The notes under the pieces: generated by a model
The model's input: only the letters and a program-made list of their open reading frames with translations
Told to the model about the DNA's origin: nothing
Databases searched by the model: none
Program-made: the position numbers and the translations under genes
Shown: in pieces, positions 6,763-13,873 of the stretch
Layout of the letters: each line of letters begins with the position of its first letter
Numbering within the stretch: the stretch's first letter is position 1
DNA from: Geothermobacter sp964441925
GTDB taxonomy: Bacteria; Desulfobacterota; Desulfuromonadia; Desulfuromonadales; Geothermobacteraceae
Assembly: GCA_964441925.1 (NCBI GenBank)
Contig: CAYTVY010000054.1
Span: 1 to 16,197 of the forward strand
Direction: 5' to 3'
Length of the DNA stretch: 16,197 nucleotides

Positions 6763-7392
6763 ATGGAGCGACTGTTCAGGGGCATCATGCAGTTTCGCCG
6801 GGAGGATTTTCTGGCGCAGCGGGAGCTCTTCTGCCGGCTGGGACGGGAACAGCGGCCGCACACCCTTTTCATCGGCTGTTCCGATTCGCGGGTGGTGCCG
6901 AGCCTGATCACCCGTACCCGGCCCGGCGAGCTCTTCATCGTCCGCAACGTGGCCAACATCGTGCCGCCCTACCGGCAGACCGAGGAGTTCGTCGCCACCA
7001 CCTCGGCCATCGAGTACGCGGTCAAGGCCCTCGAGGTCGACTGCATCGTGGTCTGCGGCCATTCCAACTGCGGCGGCTGCGCGGCGCTGCACAAGAGCCC
7101 CGAGGAGCTGGCCGAACTGCCGCACGTGCGCACGTGGCTGCAGGTGTCCGCCGAGGTGCCGGAGCGGGTGGCCCGCCTGGCGGTGGAGGGAACGCCGGAG
7201 GAGCGCGAGTGGCTGACCGAGCGGGTCAACATCCTGGTGCAGATGCGCAACCTGCTGACCTATCCCTTCATTGCCGAGCGGGTCAGGCAGAAGCGGCTGG
7301 AGATTCTCGGCTGGCACTACGTGATCGAGACCGGCGAGATCTTCAACTTCAACGACCAGCGGGGGGTGTTCGAGCCGGTCGGCCGGGAGTAG
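6763..7392 (+). CDS. Beta-class carbonic anhydrase, 209 aa
   Basis: Interconverts CO2 and bicarbonate in the cytoplasm. The beta-class zinc site is complete: CSDSRVVP with Cys39 and the Asp41/Arg43 dyad, and HSNCGGC with His100 and Cys103. PGELFIVRNVANIVPPY and SAIEYAVKALEVDCIVVCGH are standard family blocks, and the length is normal for beta-carbonic anhydrases. The start is uncertain. ATG 6763 gives MERLFRGI and suits the family N-terminal helix but has no Shine-Dalgarno; a GTG at 6745 is in frame upstream; ATG 6787 has AGGGG about 7 nt before it but would lose part of the helix. TGTGCTAGACT at 6744-6754 resembles an extended -10 element, which would put the transcript start almost at ATG 6763. 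The gene converges with the J-domain gene, leaving 9 bp between stops, and no clear terminator is seen there. Confidence 0.93.
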   Translation: MERLFRGIMQFRREDFLAQRELFCRLGREQRPHTLFIGCSDSRVVPSLITRTRPGELFIVRNVANIVPPYRQTEEFVATTSAIEYAVKALEVDCIVVCGHSNCGGCAALHKSPEELAELPHVRTWLQVSAEVPERVARLAVEGTPEEREWLTERVNILVQMRNLLTYPFIAERVRQKRLEILGWHYVIETGEIFNFNDQRGVFEPVGRE

Positions 7393-7401
7393 CCCGTCTT
7401 T

Positions 7402-7737
7402 TCAGTCGTCCTCCGCCTCGTCATCGCCGGTCGCGTGCAGCCCGCCCCAGGCCGGATCGGTGGCGAACTGCCGGCGCAGGTGGGCCTCCGGGTTCTGTCG
7501 GTAGAATTCCTCCTCGCTGAAACAGAAGCGGTAGCTGTCGCAGTAGGCGCGCAGTGTCCGGTAGGCTTCGGTGATGTGCCGGATGGCCTCCGGATCGTCA
7601 CCCTGCCGGTCCGGGTGCAGCTTCTTGACCAGGTGGCGGTAGCGGTTGCGGATGGCCGCCAGGCTGATCCGTTCGTTTGCGTCCAGACCGAATGTCTGCA
7701 ATGCCCGGCACAGTTGCCGGTAGCTGATCGGTTCCAT
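7402..7737 (-). CDS. Small J-domain (DnaJ-like) co-chaperone, 111 aa
   Basis: The protein is essentially one J domain. A helical start is followed by RNRYRHLVKKLHPDRQGDD with the HPD motif (His41-Pro42-Asp43) and then ITEAYRTLRAY. J domains stimulate the ATPase of DnaK-type Hsp70s. There is no Gly/Phe region, zinc finger or C-terminal peptide-binding domain, so this is a J-only (type III) protein that must recruit DnaK to a specific partner I cannot identify. After the J domain there is a short acidic tail ending DDEAEDD. I chose ATG 7737 because CAGGAG lies 6 nt before it; a more upstream ATG at 7776 lacks this and adds residues before the fold. It is divergent from ilvE and convergent with the carbonic anhydrase. 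Confidence 0.85.
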   Translation of the reverse strand: MEPISYRQLCRALQTFGLDANERISLAAIRNRYRHLVKKLHPDRQGDDPEAIRHITEAYRTLRAYCDSYRFCFSEEEFYRQNPEAHLRRQFATDPAWGGLHATGDDEAEDD

Positions 7738-7812
7738 GCGGTCTCCTGTTGCACGTGTGTTCCCTGTTTTCTGCATACCACGGCCGGACGGCGCCGGCCA
7801 ACCCGTCCCTGC

Positions 7813-7842
7813 TTGCGGTGGCTTCGGCCCCTGTGCTAAAAA
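7813..7842 (+). promoter_or_regulatory. Candidate sigma-70 promoter of ilvE
   Basis: TTGCGG (7813-7818) and TAAAAA (7837-7842) are separated by 18 bp. The -10 is preceded by TGTGC, giving an extended TG-n motif. Transcription would start about 7849, some 34 nt before the ilvE ATG. The match is moderate and in a GC-rich background the AT-rich -10 stands out. Confidence 0.4.
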
Positions 7843-7882
7843 GCGGTTCTAAACTCTTTGTTTCCTGCCAGGGAGATCCGTC

Positions 7883-8950
7883 ATGAATCTTGAAATTCTT
7901 CCAGTCGACAACCCCAAGCCGGGGATCGGGGACGAGGCGAACCTGGTCTTCGGCAAGCAGTTCACCGACCGGATGTTCGTCATGGAGTACGATGCCGGCC
8001 GTGGCTGGCATTCGGCGCGCATCCAGCCCTACGCTCCCTTCACCCTCGATCCGGCGGCGATGGTGCTGCACTATGCCCAGGAGATCTTCGAGGGGCTGAA
8101 GGCCTTTCGCCAGGAGGACGGCTCGGTGGTGCTGTTCCGGCCGGCGGACAACGTCGCCCGCTTCAACCGCAGTGCCCGGCGCATGTGCATGCCCGAGGTC
8201 GACGAGGCCTTCTTCCTCGACGCCATCCGGCGGCTGGTGCGGCTCGAGGAGCGCTGGGTGCCGCGCAATCACGGCACCAGCCTCTACATCCGGCCGACCA
8301 TGATCGCCTCCGAGCCGATGCTCGGGGTGCGGCCCGCCGACAGCTACCTGTGTTACGTGATTCTGTCGCCGGTGGGGGCCTACTACAAGGGCGGCATCGC
8401 GCCGGTCAAGATCTGGATCTCCGACTTCTACGTCCGGGCCGCCGAGGGCGGGACCGGCGAGGTCAAGACCGGCGGCAACTACGCCGCCAGCCTCTACGCC
8501 GCCCGCGAGGCGGCGGAGCGCGGCTACGACCAGGTGCTGTGGCTCGACGCCAAGCACAAACGCTACGTCGAGGAGGTCGGCAGCATGAACATGTGCTTCA
8601 TCCTCGACGGCAAGCTGGTCACCTCGCCGCTGCACGGCACCATTCTCGACGGCATCACCCGCCGCTCGATCCTTACCCTGGCGCGGGAGATGGGGCTCGA
8701 GGTCGAGGAGCGGGCGCTGACGGTCGACGAGATCTTCGAAGGTGTCGCGTCGGGCCGGCTGACCGAGGCGTTCGGCACCGGCACCGCCGTGGTCGTCTCG
8801 CCCGTCGGCCAGTTCACCTACCGGGACGAGACGGTGCGGCTCGGCGACGGCAAGACGCCGGGCGAGATCACCCGCCGGCTCTACGACACCCTGACCGGCA
8901 TCCAGTACGGTCGGCTGCCCGATCCGCACGGCTGGGTGGTCACCGTCTGA
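7883..8950 (+). CDS. ilvE: Branched-chain amino acid aminotransferase (type II), 355 aa
   Basis: PLP-dependent fold-type IV enzyme that transfers the amino group between glutamate and the 2-oxo acids of leucine, isoleucine and valine, in the cytoplasm. Diagnostic blocks are LHYAQEIFEGLKAFR (about 62-76), RMCMPEVDEAFFLDAIRRLV (about 100-119), LYIRPTMIASEPMLGVRPA, and GEVKTGGNYAASL, where Lys195 is the PLP lysine. Later come YVEEVGSMNMCFIL and the phosphate-binding TILDGITRRSIL. Length and order match the longer BCAT subgroup (TIGR01123 type) found in eukaryotes and many bacteria rather than the shorter E. coli type. GGGAGA lies about 7 nt before the ATG. The gene appears monocistronic, ending in a strong terminator at 8977-9006. 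It uses glutamate, the product of the synthase encoded at 11-16 kb. Confidence 0.95.
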   Translation: MNLEILPVDNPKPGIGDEANLVFGKQFTDRMFVMEYDAGRGWHSARIQPYAPFTLDPAAMVLHYAQEIFEGLKAFRQEDGSVVLFRPADNVARFNRSARRMCMPEVDEAFFLDAIRRLVRLEERWVPRNHGTSLYIRPTMIASEPMLGVRPADSYLCYVILSPVGAYYKGGIAPVKIWISDFYVRAAEGGTGEVKTGGNYAASLYAAREAAERGYDQVLWLDAKHKRYVEEVGSMNMCFILDGKLVTSPLHGTILDGITRRSILTLAREMGLEVEERALTVDEIFEGVASGRLTEAFGTGTAVVVSPVGQFTYRDETVRLGDGKTPGEITRRLYDTLTGIQYGRLPDPHGWVVTV

Positions 8951-8976
8951 GACGCGGCCGGAACCTTTCCTTGCCG

Positions 8977-9006
8977 GGCCCCCGGTTTTGACCGGGGGCC
9001 TTTTTT
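8977..9006 (+). terminator. Strong intrinsic terminator of ilvE
   Basis: GGCCCCCGGT (8977-8986) pairs perfectly with ACCGGGGGCC (8991-9000) around a TTTG loop, followed at once by six T residues. It lies 26 nt after the ilvE stop. Confidence 0.95.
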
Positions 9007-9069
9007 GTAGGCGCCGGCCGGCGCCGGTGTCCGTTTTTTGGGCATCCTGCCGCCTGTCCTGATGGAAAG

Positions 9070-9176
9070 CCTGAATCCGTGAGCTTGTCACCGGCGAACC
9101 TGAGGGGGGCTTGGATCTTTGAAAACCGCATTCATGCCAGGCACTTACGCTCCCCATTCGGCACAGACCCACTGAT
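9070..9176 (+). repeat. MITE-like repeat, short copy (upstream of amtB)
   Basis: This segment matches 10625-10819 in the same orientation. The first 29 nt (CCTGAATCCGTGAGC through CCGGCGAA) differ at one position, and the rest, from CCGGCGAACCTG to CCCACTGAT, agrees at roughly four positions in five. Relative to the long copy it lacks 81 bp lying between two CCGGCGAA direct repeats and keeps one of them (9091-9098). It starts 64 bp after the ilvE terminator and ends 27 bp before the amtB sigma-54 promoter. No coding function is supported. Confidence 0.85.
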
Positions 9177-9203
9177 TGATTGAAAACAGGTGGGTATCGC
9201 GGG

Positions 9204-9219
9204 TGGCATGGGGGTTGCT
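9204..9219 (+). promoter_or_regulatory. Sigma-54 (RpoN) promoter of amtB
   Basis: TGGCATGGGGGTTGCT has the sigma-54 -24 (TGGCA) and -12 (TTGCT) elements, with the invariant GG (9205-9206) and GC (9217-9218) separated by exactly 10 nt. Expected start is about 9230, giving a leader of about 46 nt. A CACCCGGGTG palindrome at 9220-9229 overlaps the start region. Sigma-54 control suits ammonium transport under nitrogen limitation and needs an enhancer-binding activator, whose site I could not assign. Confidence 0.75.
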
Positions 9220-9275
9220 GCACCCGGGTGAACCGCAGGACTGATCCTGCCGGACGTTCCCTTTCGGAGGTGCAG

Positions 9276-10541
9276 ATGTTTCGATCCGTTTTTGCTTGCC
9301 TGCTGGTCCTTCAGTCGTTTGTTGCCACACCGGTGCTGGCCGCCGGCCGGTTCGATTCCGGTGACACCGCCTGGATGCTGGTTGCCTCGGCGCTGGTGCT
9401 GGTCATGCTGCCCGGCCTGGCGCTTTTTTACGGTGGCATGGTCCGGGCCAAGAATGTCCTGTCGACCACCATGCACACCGTGGCCGCCATGGCGATCATG
9501 GGGGTGCAGTGGGTGGTGGTCGGTTATTCGCTCGCTTTCGGCGGCGAGGGGCGCTTCATCGGCGGGTTGCGGCACCTCTTTCTGGCCGGCATTGCGCCTG
9601 ACAGCCTGACCGGGTCCATTCCCACCTATGTGTTCGTCATGTTTCAGGGAATGTTCGCGATGATCACGCCGGCACTGATTTCCGGGGCGCTCGCCGAGCG
9701 GATGAAGTTTTCCACCTACTGCGTTTTCATCCTGCTCTGGGGGACACTGGTTTACGACCCGCTCTGCCACTGGGTTTGGGGAGACGGCGGCTGGTTGCTG
9801 GCGCTGGGGGCGCTCGATTTTGCCGGCGGGACGGTCGTTCATCTGTCTTCCGGCGTCTCCGCCCTGGTGTTGGCCCTGATGCTGGGACGGCGTATCGGTT
9901 ATCCGCAGGAGCGGCTGGTGCCGCACAACCTGCCGATGACCCTGCTCGGTGCCGGTCTGCTCTGGTTCGGCTGGTTCGGGTTCAATGCCGGCAGTGCCCT
10001 GGCGGCCGGCGGCAGCGCCGCCCTGGCCTTTGCCACGACCCAGGTGGCGGCCGCCGCCGGTGCCCTGTCCTGGATGCTGCTGGAATGGCTGCATGCCGGC
10101 AAGCCGAGCGCCCTGGGGGCGGCTTCGGGTATTGTCGCCGGCCTGGTGGTGATTACGCCCGCCGCCGGTTTTGTCACGCCCGGGTGGGCCCTGTTGATGG
10201 GGTTGACGGCGGGGCCGGTCTGCTATGGCGGAATTCTGCTCAAGCACCGGCTCGGTTATGATGATTCGCTCGATGCCTTCGGGGTGCATGGTCTCGGAGG
10301 CGCCTGGGGAGCGGTTGCCACCGGTCTCTTTGCCAGCGTGGGGGTGGCGGGGCTGGTGGCCGGCGACGGCCGCCAGCTTCTGGTGCAGCTGGTCGGGGTG
10401 GTTGCGGCGGCGGCCTACGCCGTGGTGGTGACCCTGGTTCTGCTTTTTGTCCTGCGGCTGACCATGGGGCTGCGTGTCGAGGAGGACGACGAGCGCATGG
10501 GGCTCGACCAGGCGGCACATTCGGAGACCGCCTACAGCTGA
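9276..10541 (+). CDS. amtB: Ammonium transporter (Amt/MEP/Rh family), 421 aa
   Basis: Inner-membrane trimeric channel that takes up ammonium. A cleavable signal-like N-terminus (residues 1-22, ending TPVLA) precedes a typical eleven-helix Amt body. Hallmarks are FYGGMVRAKN (about 51-60), the gate Phe in FQGMFAMITPAL (Phe127), Trp in HWVWG (about 168), Asp181 in ALDFAGGTVVH, and the pore histidines His189 and His338 (AFGVHGLGGAWG). The C-terminal tail RVEEDDERMGLDQAAHSETAY matches the conserved region that binds the PII protein GlnK. GGAGG lies 5 nt before ATG 9276. The usual partner glnK is not next to it in this window. The gene has its own sigma-54 promoter and terminator, so it is a single transcription unit, flanked by two copies of the repeat described separately. 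Confidence 0.95.
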   Translation: MFRSVFACLLVLQSFVATPVLAAGRFDSGDTAWMLVASALVLVMLPGLALFYGGMVRAKNVLSTTMHTVAAMAIMGVQWVVVGYSLAFGGEGRFIGGLRHLFLAGIAPDSLTGSIPTYVFVMFQGMFAMITPALISGALAERMKFSTYCVFILLWGTLVYDPLCHWVWGDGGWLLALGALDFAGGTVVHLSSGVSALVLALMLGRRIGYPQERLVPHNLPMTLLGAGLLWFGWFGFNAGSALAAGGSAALAFATTQVAAAAGALSWMLLEWLHAGKPSALGAASGIVAGLVVITPAAGFVTPGWALLMGLTAGPVCYGGILLKHRLGYDDSLDAFGVHGLGGAWGAVATGLFASVGVAGLVAGDGRQLLVQLVGVVAAAAYAVVVTLVLLFVLRLTMGLRVEEDDERMGLDQAAHSETAYS

Positions 10542-10581
10542 TGCTCGGAGCCGGCGGCCGTTGCTGCCGGTGGGGGTGACG

Positions 10582-10617
10582 GGCCGAAGTGATCTGCGGA
10601 TCGTTTCGGCCTTTTTT
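10582..10617 (+). terminator. Intrinsic terminator of amtB
   Basis: GGCCGAAGTGATC (10582-10594) pairs with GATCGTTTCGGCC (10599-10611) around TGCG, a 13-bp stem with two G-U pairs, followed by six T residues (10612-10617). Confidence 0.93.
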
Positions 10618-10624
10618 GACCTGA

Positions 10625-10819
10625 CCTGAACCCGTGAGCTTGTCACCGGCGAATAGCGCAAGCCATTTTCATCACGCCGTAATCTGCGATGAAGGCGGAT
10701 GACCTGCCTGCGCTTCCCAAAAATCGCCGGCGAACCTGTGGGTGCGCCTTGGATTTTTGAAAACCACATTCAGGCCAAGCGCTTACACTCTTCATCCGGC
10801 ACAAACCCACTGATCCAGG
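10625..10819 (+). repeat. MITE-like repeat, long copy (between amtB and the glutamate synthase operon)
   Basis: The ends are imperfect inverted repeats. The left end begins CCTGAACCCGTGAGCTTGT and the complement of the right end (10819-10796) begins CCTGGATCAGTGGGTTTGT; 18 of about 25 aligned positions match with one gap. It carries CCGGCGAA twice, at 10646-10653 and 10727-10734. The 81-bp period between them holds a hairpin (TCATC-A-CGCC at 10669-10678 with GGCGGATGA at 10694-10702). The short copy at 9070 lacks exactly this period. It starts 7 nt after the T-run of the amtB terminator. No target-site duplication is obvious. Confidence 0.85.
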
Positions 10820-10861
10820 TTTTTTTGATTTTGGGGATGGCAAAAACCAGAGTAACCATGA

Positions 10862-10875
10862 TACTCAATTGAGTA
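10862..10875. promoter_or_regulatory. Perfect 14-bp palindrome TACTCAATTGAGTA, possible operator or enhancer
   Basis: The sequence is a perfect dyad in an otherwise gene-free gap. It lies about 155 bp upstream of the sigma-54 candidate for the glutamate synthase operon, a normal distance for an enhancer-binding activator. No known regulator motif is recognised with confidence. Confidence 0.35.
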
Positions 10876-11031
10876 CTGTGTGGGATGGGTGTCGGTGGCG
10901 GGGCGGGGTCGTCAAGGCGTTGGAAGCTCGGCTGTCGTTTTGTTTTGTTTCTTGGAAAATATCTTAAATTTCAAATTGTTGGCATAATGTTCCTGTGGAT
11001 TGAAATGTCGTGGTGGGCGGTTTGTTGTTCT

Positions 11032-11047
11032 TGGAATGGAAGTTGCT
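11032..11047 (+). promoter_or_regulatory. Candidate sigma-54 promoter of the glutamate synthase operon
   Basis: TGGAATGGAAGTTGCT places GG (11033-11034) and GC (11045-11046) exactly 10 nt apart. The -12 element TTGCT is intact; the -24 element is TGGAAT instead of TGGCAC. The predicted start is about 11058, giving a 66-nt leader. It is weaker than the amtB site, but the same class of promoter before a co-functional operon supports it. Confidence 0.5.
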
Positions 11048-11123
11048 AACAAAGTTGGGGCTCCGTTTTGATTCATTCGTTTGCCGGTGTGACCGGCCAA
11101 CCACCTGGGGAGGTAAGGATTCT

Positions 11124-12230
11124 ATGTGCCGTATCGGTGCGATCAAGAGTCGCGACTATGTTCATCCGAGCATGGCGCTGCAGCTGATGCAGTCGCAGCA
11201 AAAAGGGCATGACAACTCCGGTTTCGCCATGGTCATGCACGATCTGGGTGGCATCTTCGAGAATTACAAGCACCTGCCGACCCTGTCGATGGCGGCGACC
11301 GACGAGGGGGTCAAGATCGCCGAGGACATCCTGCACCGGGCGGGATTCCAGCGGGTGATGCAGTGGGTGCCTGAAACCGATCCGCAGCCGGGGCTGGACA
11401 TCAACGCCATGCCCAACTACGTGTTCGAGACCTTCGACTACCCGAAGCATCTGCGCAACGCCGAGCCGCGGGAGAAGGAGGAGCTGCTGCTCGACATGCG
11501 CCTGGAGCTGCGGCGGGCCCTGGAGCCGAACGAGGAGGGCTTCGTCTATTCCTTCTGGCCGGACGTGGTGACCCTGAAGGAGATCGGCGACCCGCGTGAC
11601 ATCGGTACCTACTTTCGTCTCTGGGAGCCGGACGACCGGTTCACCGCCCGGGTGATCACCGCCCAGTGCCGGCAGAACACCAACTACGACATCGTCCGCT
11701 ACGCCGCCCATCCCTTCCATCTGCAGGGCTACACGGCGCTGGCCAACGGCGAGAACACCTTCTACCTGAAGAACGTCGAGTTCCAGCGCAAGCTGCACCG
11801 GGGCTACATCGGTTTCGAGTCCGACTCCCAGTGTTTTCTCTACACCCTGCACTACGTACACCGTCAGCTCGGCTGGCCGCTGCGCTACTACAAGCACGTG
11901 ATCACGCCGCTGCCCTTCGAGGAGATCGAGCAGCGCCAGGACAAGGAGCAGCTCAAGGCGATCCGCCAGTCGCTGGCGCATCTGGAGATCAACGGGCCCA
12001 ACACCATCATCGGCGTGCTGCCCGATCACACCATGTTCACCTGCTGTGACGCCAAGAAGCTGCGGCCGGTCGTCGTCGGCCGGGACGAGAAGACCGTGGT
12101 CATCTCCTCCGAGGTCTGCGGCATCAACGAGGTTCTGCCGCATCGCAACTGGGAGGAGGACATCTACCCTCACGAGAGGGAAATCGTGGCCATCGACAAC
12201 AAACTGGAGGTTCAGCGATGGAGACAATGA
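11124..12230 (+). CDS. Glutamate synthase, glutamine amidotransferase (class II) subunit, 368 aa
   Basis: This is the stand-alone equivalent of the N-terminal domain of GltB. It hydrolyses glutamine and passes ammonia to the FMN subunit. The product begins MCRIGAI; after Met removal Cys2 is the N-terminal nucleophile of class II amidotransferases. MQSQQKGHDNSGFAMV (about 22-37) corresponds to the usual LQHRGQDSAG-type block, and ALANGENTFYLKN to the substrate-binding NGE block. I chose ATG 11124 because only this start puts Cys at position 2, and GGAGG plus AAGGA precede it. The last 13 nt overlap the next gene, so translation is probably coupled. The leader (10820-11123) carries a sigma-54 candidate. 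The domain split resembles the archaeal-type and Geobacter-type synthases rather than the single large E. coli GltB. Confidence 0.9.
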   Translation: MCRIGAIKSRDYVHPSMALQLMQSQQKGHDNSGFAMVMHDLGGIFENYKHLPTLSMAATDEGVKIAEDILHRAGFQRVMQWVPETDPQPGLDINAMPNYVFETFDYPKHLRNAEPREKEELLLDMRLELRRALEPNEEGFVYSFWPDVVTLKEIGDPRDIGTYFRLWEPDDRFTARVITAQCRQNTNYDIVRYAAHPFHLQGYTALANGENTFYLKNVEFQRKLHRGYIGFESDSQCFLYTLHYVHRQLGWPLRYYKHVITPLPFEEIEQRQDKEQLKAIRQSLAHLEINGPNTIIGVLPDHTMFTCCDAKKLRPVVVGRDEKTVVISSEVCGINEVLPHRNWEEDIYPHEREIVAIDNKLEVQRWRQ

Positions 12231-13861
12231 AGGTTCAGAATGTCACGCCGAACGATCTTCCGTGGAAGATCCGTTACGACGCCAGTCGCTGCACCCTGTG
12301 CGGGTCCTGTGTCTCCGCCTGTTCCTTCCGGGCCATCGAGTGCAAGGTCGAGCGGCGGCGGCTGGTCTTCTCGGAGTCGGATATCCCCGAGCCCAAGGCG
12401 CGTTTCTCGGCCGTACCGGTCATCCGCCAGGTGCGCTCGGTCAAGAACTACTGCCGCGGCTGCGGCATCTGCGAAAAGGTCTGCCCCAACGACGCCATCC
12501 GTCCCGAGCGCAACCCCGACACCCGGCATCCGATCGTCATGCGCTGCCTGGCCGGCGATTCGATCAAGCGGGGCGGCCGCAAGAACCTCGAGTCGACCCA
12601 GCGCACCCTCGACAAGATCCGGGTCGGCCGCATCTCGCAGATGACCGACCCGAGCCTCGATGCCCAGCGCCACACCTTCGATCTGCTGGCGCCCTTCGGC
12701 CGCATCCTGCCGCCGGAGAGGCTGCCTCTGGGCACCTCGCCCGAGGGCCTGCTGCAGTTTCAGGAGAACACGCCGCCGGTGCGCTGGATCTATCCGGTGA
12801 TCATCGGCGACATGTCGATCGGCGCCCTTTCCTGGCGGATGTGGGAGGCGGTCGCCATGGCGGTGGCCTACCTCAACGAGGAGTGCGGCCTGCCGGTGCG
12901 GATGTGTTCCGGCGAGGGCGGAGTGCCGGTGCGGCTGCTGAAGTCGCGCTACCTGAAGTACATGATTCTGCAGATCGCCTCGGGGCATTTCGGCTGGAAC
13001 CGGATCGCCAAGGCGATGCCGCACATGGTGGAGGACCCGGCCGGCATCCTGATCAAGATCGGCCAGGGCGCCAAGCCGGGTGACGGCGGCCTGCTGCAGG
13101 CCCAGAAGGTCGCCGAGCACATCCAGGCGATCCGCGGCGTGCCCAAGGCCGACCTGCTCAGCCCGCCGAACCACCAGGGCCTCTACTCGATCGAGGAGAG
13201 CGTGCAGAAGATGTTCCTCTCCTTTAACGCCGCCTTCAAGTTCCGGGTGCCGGTGGCGATCAAGGTGGCGGCCTCGGCGACCAGCGTCAGCGTCTTCAAC
13301 AACCTGGTGCGCGACCCCTACAACATCGTCGGCGGTTTCTTCCTCGACGGCATCGACGGCGGCACCGGCGCCGCCCACGAGGTCTCCCTCGACCACACCG
13401 GCCATCCGATCGTATCCAAGCTGCGCGACTGCTACCTGGCGGCGGTGGCCCAGGGACGGCAGGGGCAGATTCCCCTCTGGGCCGCCGGCGGCCTGGGCAA
13501 GACCGGCGACCTGGCCGCCGACGCCTTCAAGATGATCTGCCTCGGCGCCAACGGCGTCTTCACCGGCAAGCTGATTCTGCAGATGGCCGGCTGCGTCGGC
13601 AACGACATGGGCCGCTGCAATGCCTGCAACACCGGGCTCTGCCCGGTCGGCATCACCACCCAGGAGCCGCCGCTGGTGCATCGGCTCGATCCGGAGCGGG
13701 TGGCGCAGAACATCGTCAACTACTTTCTCGCCATGGACACCGAGCTGAAGAAGCTGATGGCTCCCATCGGCAACAGTTCGCTGCCGGTCGGCCGTTCCGA
13801 CGCCCTGGTGGCGACCGACCGGGCGGTGGCCGACAAACTGCAGATTCAATACGTCTGTTAA
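12218..13861 (+). CDS. Glutamate synthase, FMN-binding subunit with N-terminal ferredoxin domain, 547 aa
   Basis: This is the synthase centre: ammonia and 2-oxoglutarate form 2-iminoglutarate, which is reduced to glutamate on FMN. Two [4Fe-4S] ferredoxin motifs come first, CTLCGSCVSAC (Cys25, 28, 31, 35) and CRGCGICEKVCP (Cys79, 82, 85, 89). The glutamate synthase barrel follows from about 190 to 500: IGDMSIGALSW, IKIGQGAKPGDGGLL, DGIDGGTGAAHEVSLDH, WAAGGLGKTGDLAADAFKM. CNACNTGLCPVGITTQ (Cys467, 470, 475) marks the [3Fe-4S] site. ATG 12218 has GGAGG 7 nt upstream; a second ATG at 12227 overlaps the previous stop but is too far from that site. It overlaps the amidotransferase gene by 13 nt and lies 12 nt before the next gene. 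The ferredoxin module suggests electrons pass between subunits through clusters. Confidence 0.93.
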   Translation: METMKVQNVTPNDLPWKIRYDASRCTLCGSCVSACSFRAIECKVERRRLVFSESDIPEPKARFSAVPVIRQVRSVKNYCRGCGICEKVCPNDAIRPERNPDTRHPIVMRCLAGDSIKRGGRKNLESTQRTLDKIRVGRISQMTDPSLDAQRHTFDLLAPFGRILPPERLPLGTSPEGLLQFQENTPPVRWIYPVIIGDMSIGALSWRMWEAVAMAVAYLNEECGLPVRMCSGEGGVPVRLLKSRYLKYMILQIASGHFGWNRIAKAMPHMVEDPAGILIKIGQGAKPGDGGLLQAQKVAEHIQAIRGVPKADLLSPPNHQGLYSIEESVQKMFLSFNAAFKFRVPVAIKVAASATSVSVFNNLVRDPYNIVGGFFLDGIDGGTGAAHEVSLDHTGHPIVSKLRDCYLAAVAQGRQGQIPLWAAGGLGKTGDLAADAFKMICLGANGVFTGKLILQMAGCVGNDMGRCNACNTGLCPVGITTQEPPLVHRLDPERVAQNIVNYFLAMDTELKKLMAPIGNSSLPVGRSDALVATDRAVADKLQIQYVC

Positions 13862-13873
13862 GGAGATACCGAT

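Noticed and set aside
7598..9223. Minus-strand 541-codon frame across ilvE and the amtB upstream gap
   Set aside because: Antisense to ilvE, crosses its terminator and the repeat, and has no family features.
9132..10769. Minus-strand 545-codon frame across amtB, reading into both repeat copies
   Set aside because: Shadow of amtB. The similar peptides at its two ends come from the duplicated repeat, not from a conserved protein.
10643..10843. 66-codon minus-strand frame in the long repeat copy, similar to a peptide from the short copy
   Set aside because: The shared peptide follows from the DNA repeat. The short copy is disrupted by the 81-bp difference, with no sign of selection on the protein.
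10980..10996. TGGCATAATGTTCC as a sigma-54 promoter for the glutamate synthase operon
   Set aside because: The GG and GC elements are not 10 nt apart and the -12 TTGC is missing. The site at 11032-11047 has correct spacing.
11073..12227. Minus-strand 384-codon frame opposite the amidotransferase subunit
   Set aside because: Antisense shadow of a gene with a clear N-terminal Cys amidotransferase signature.
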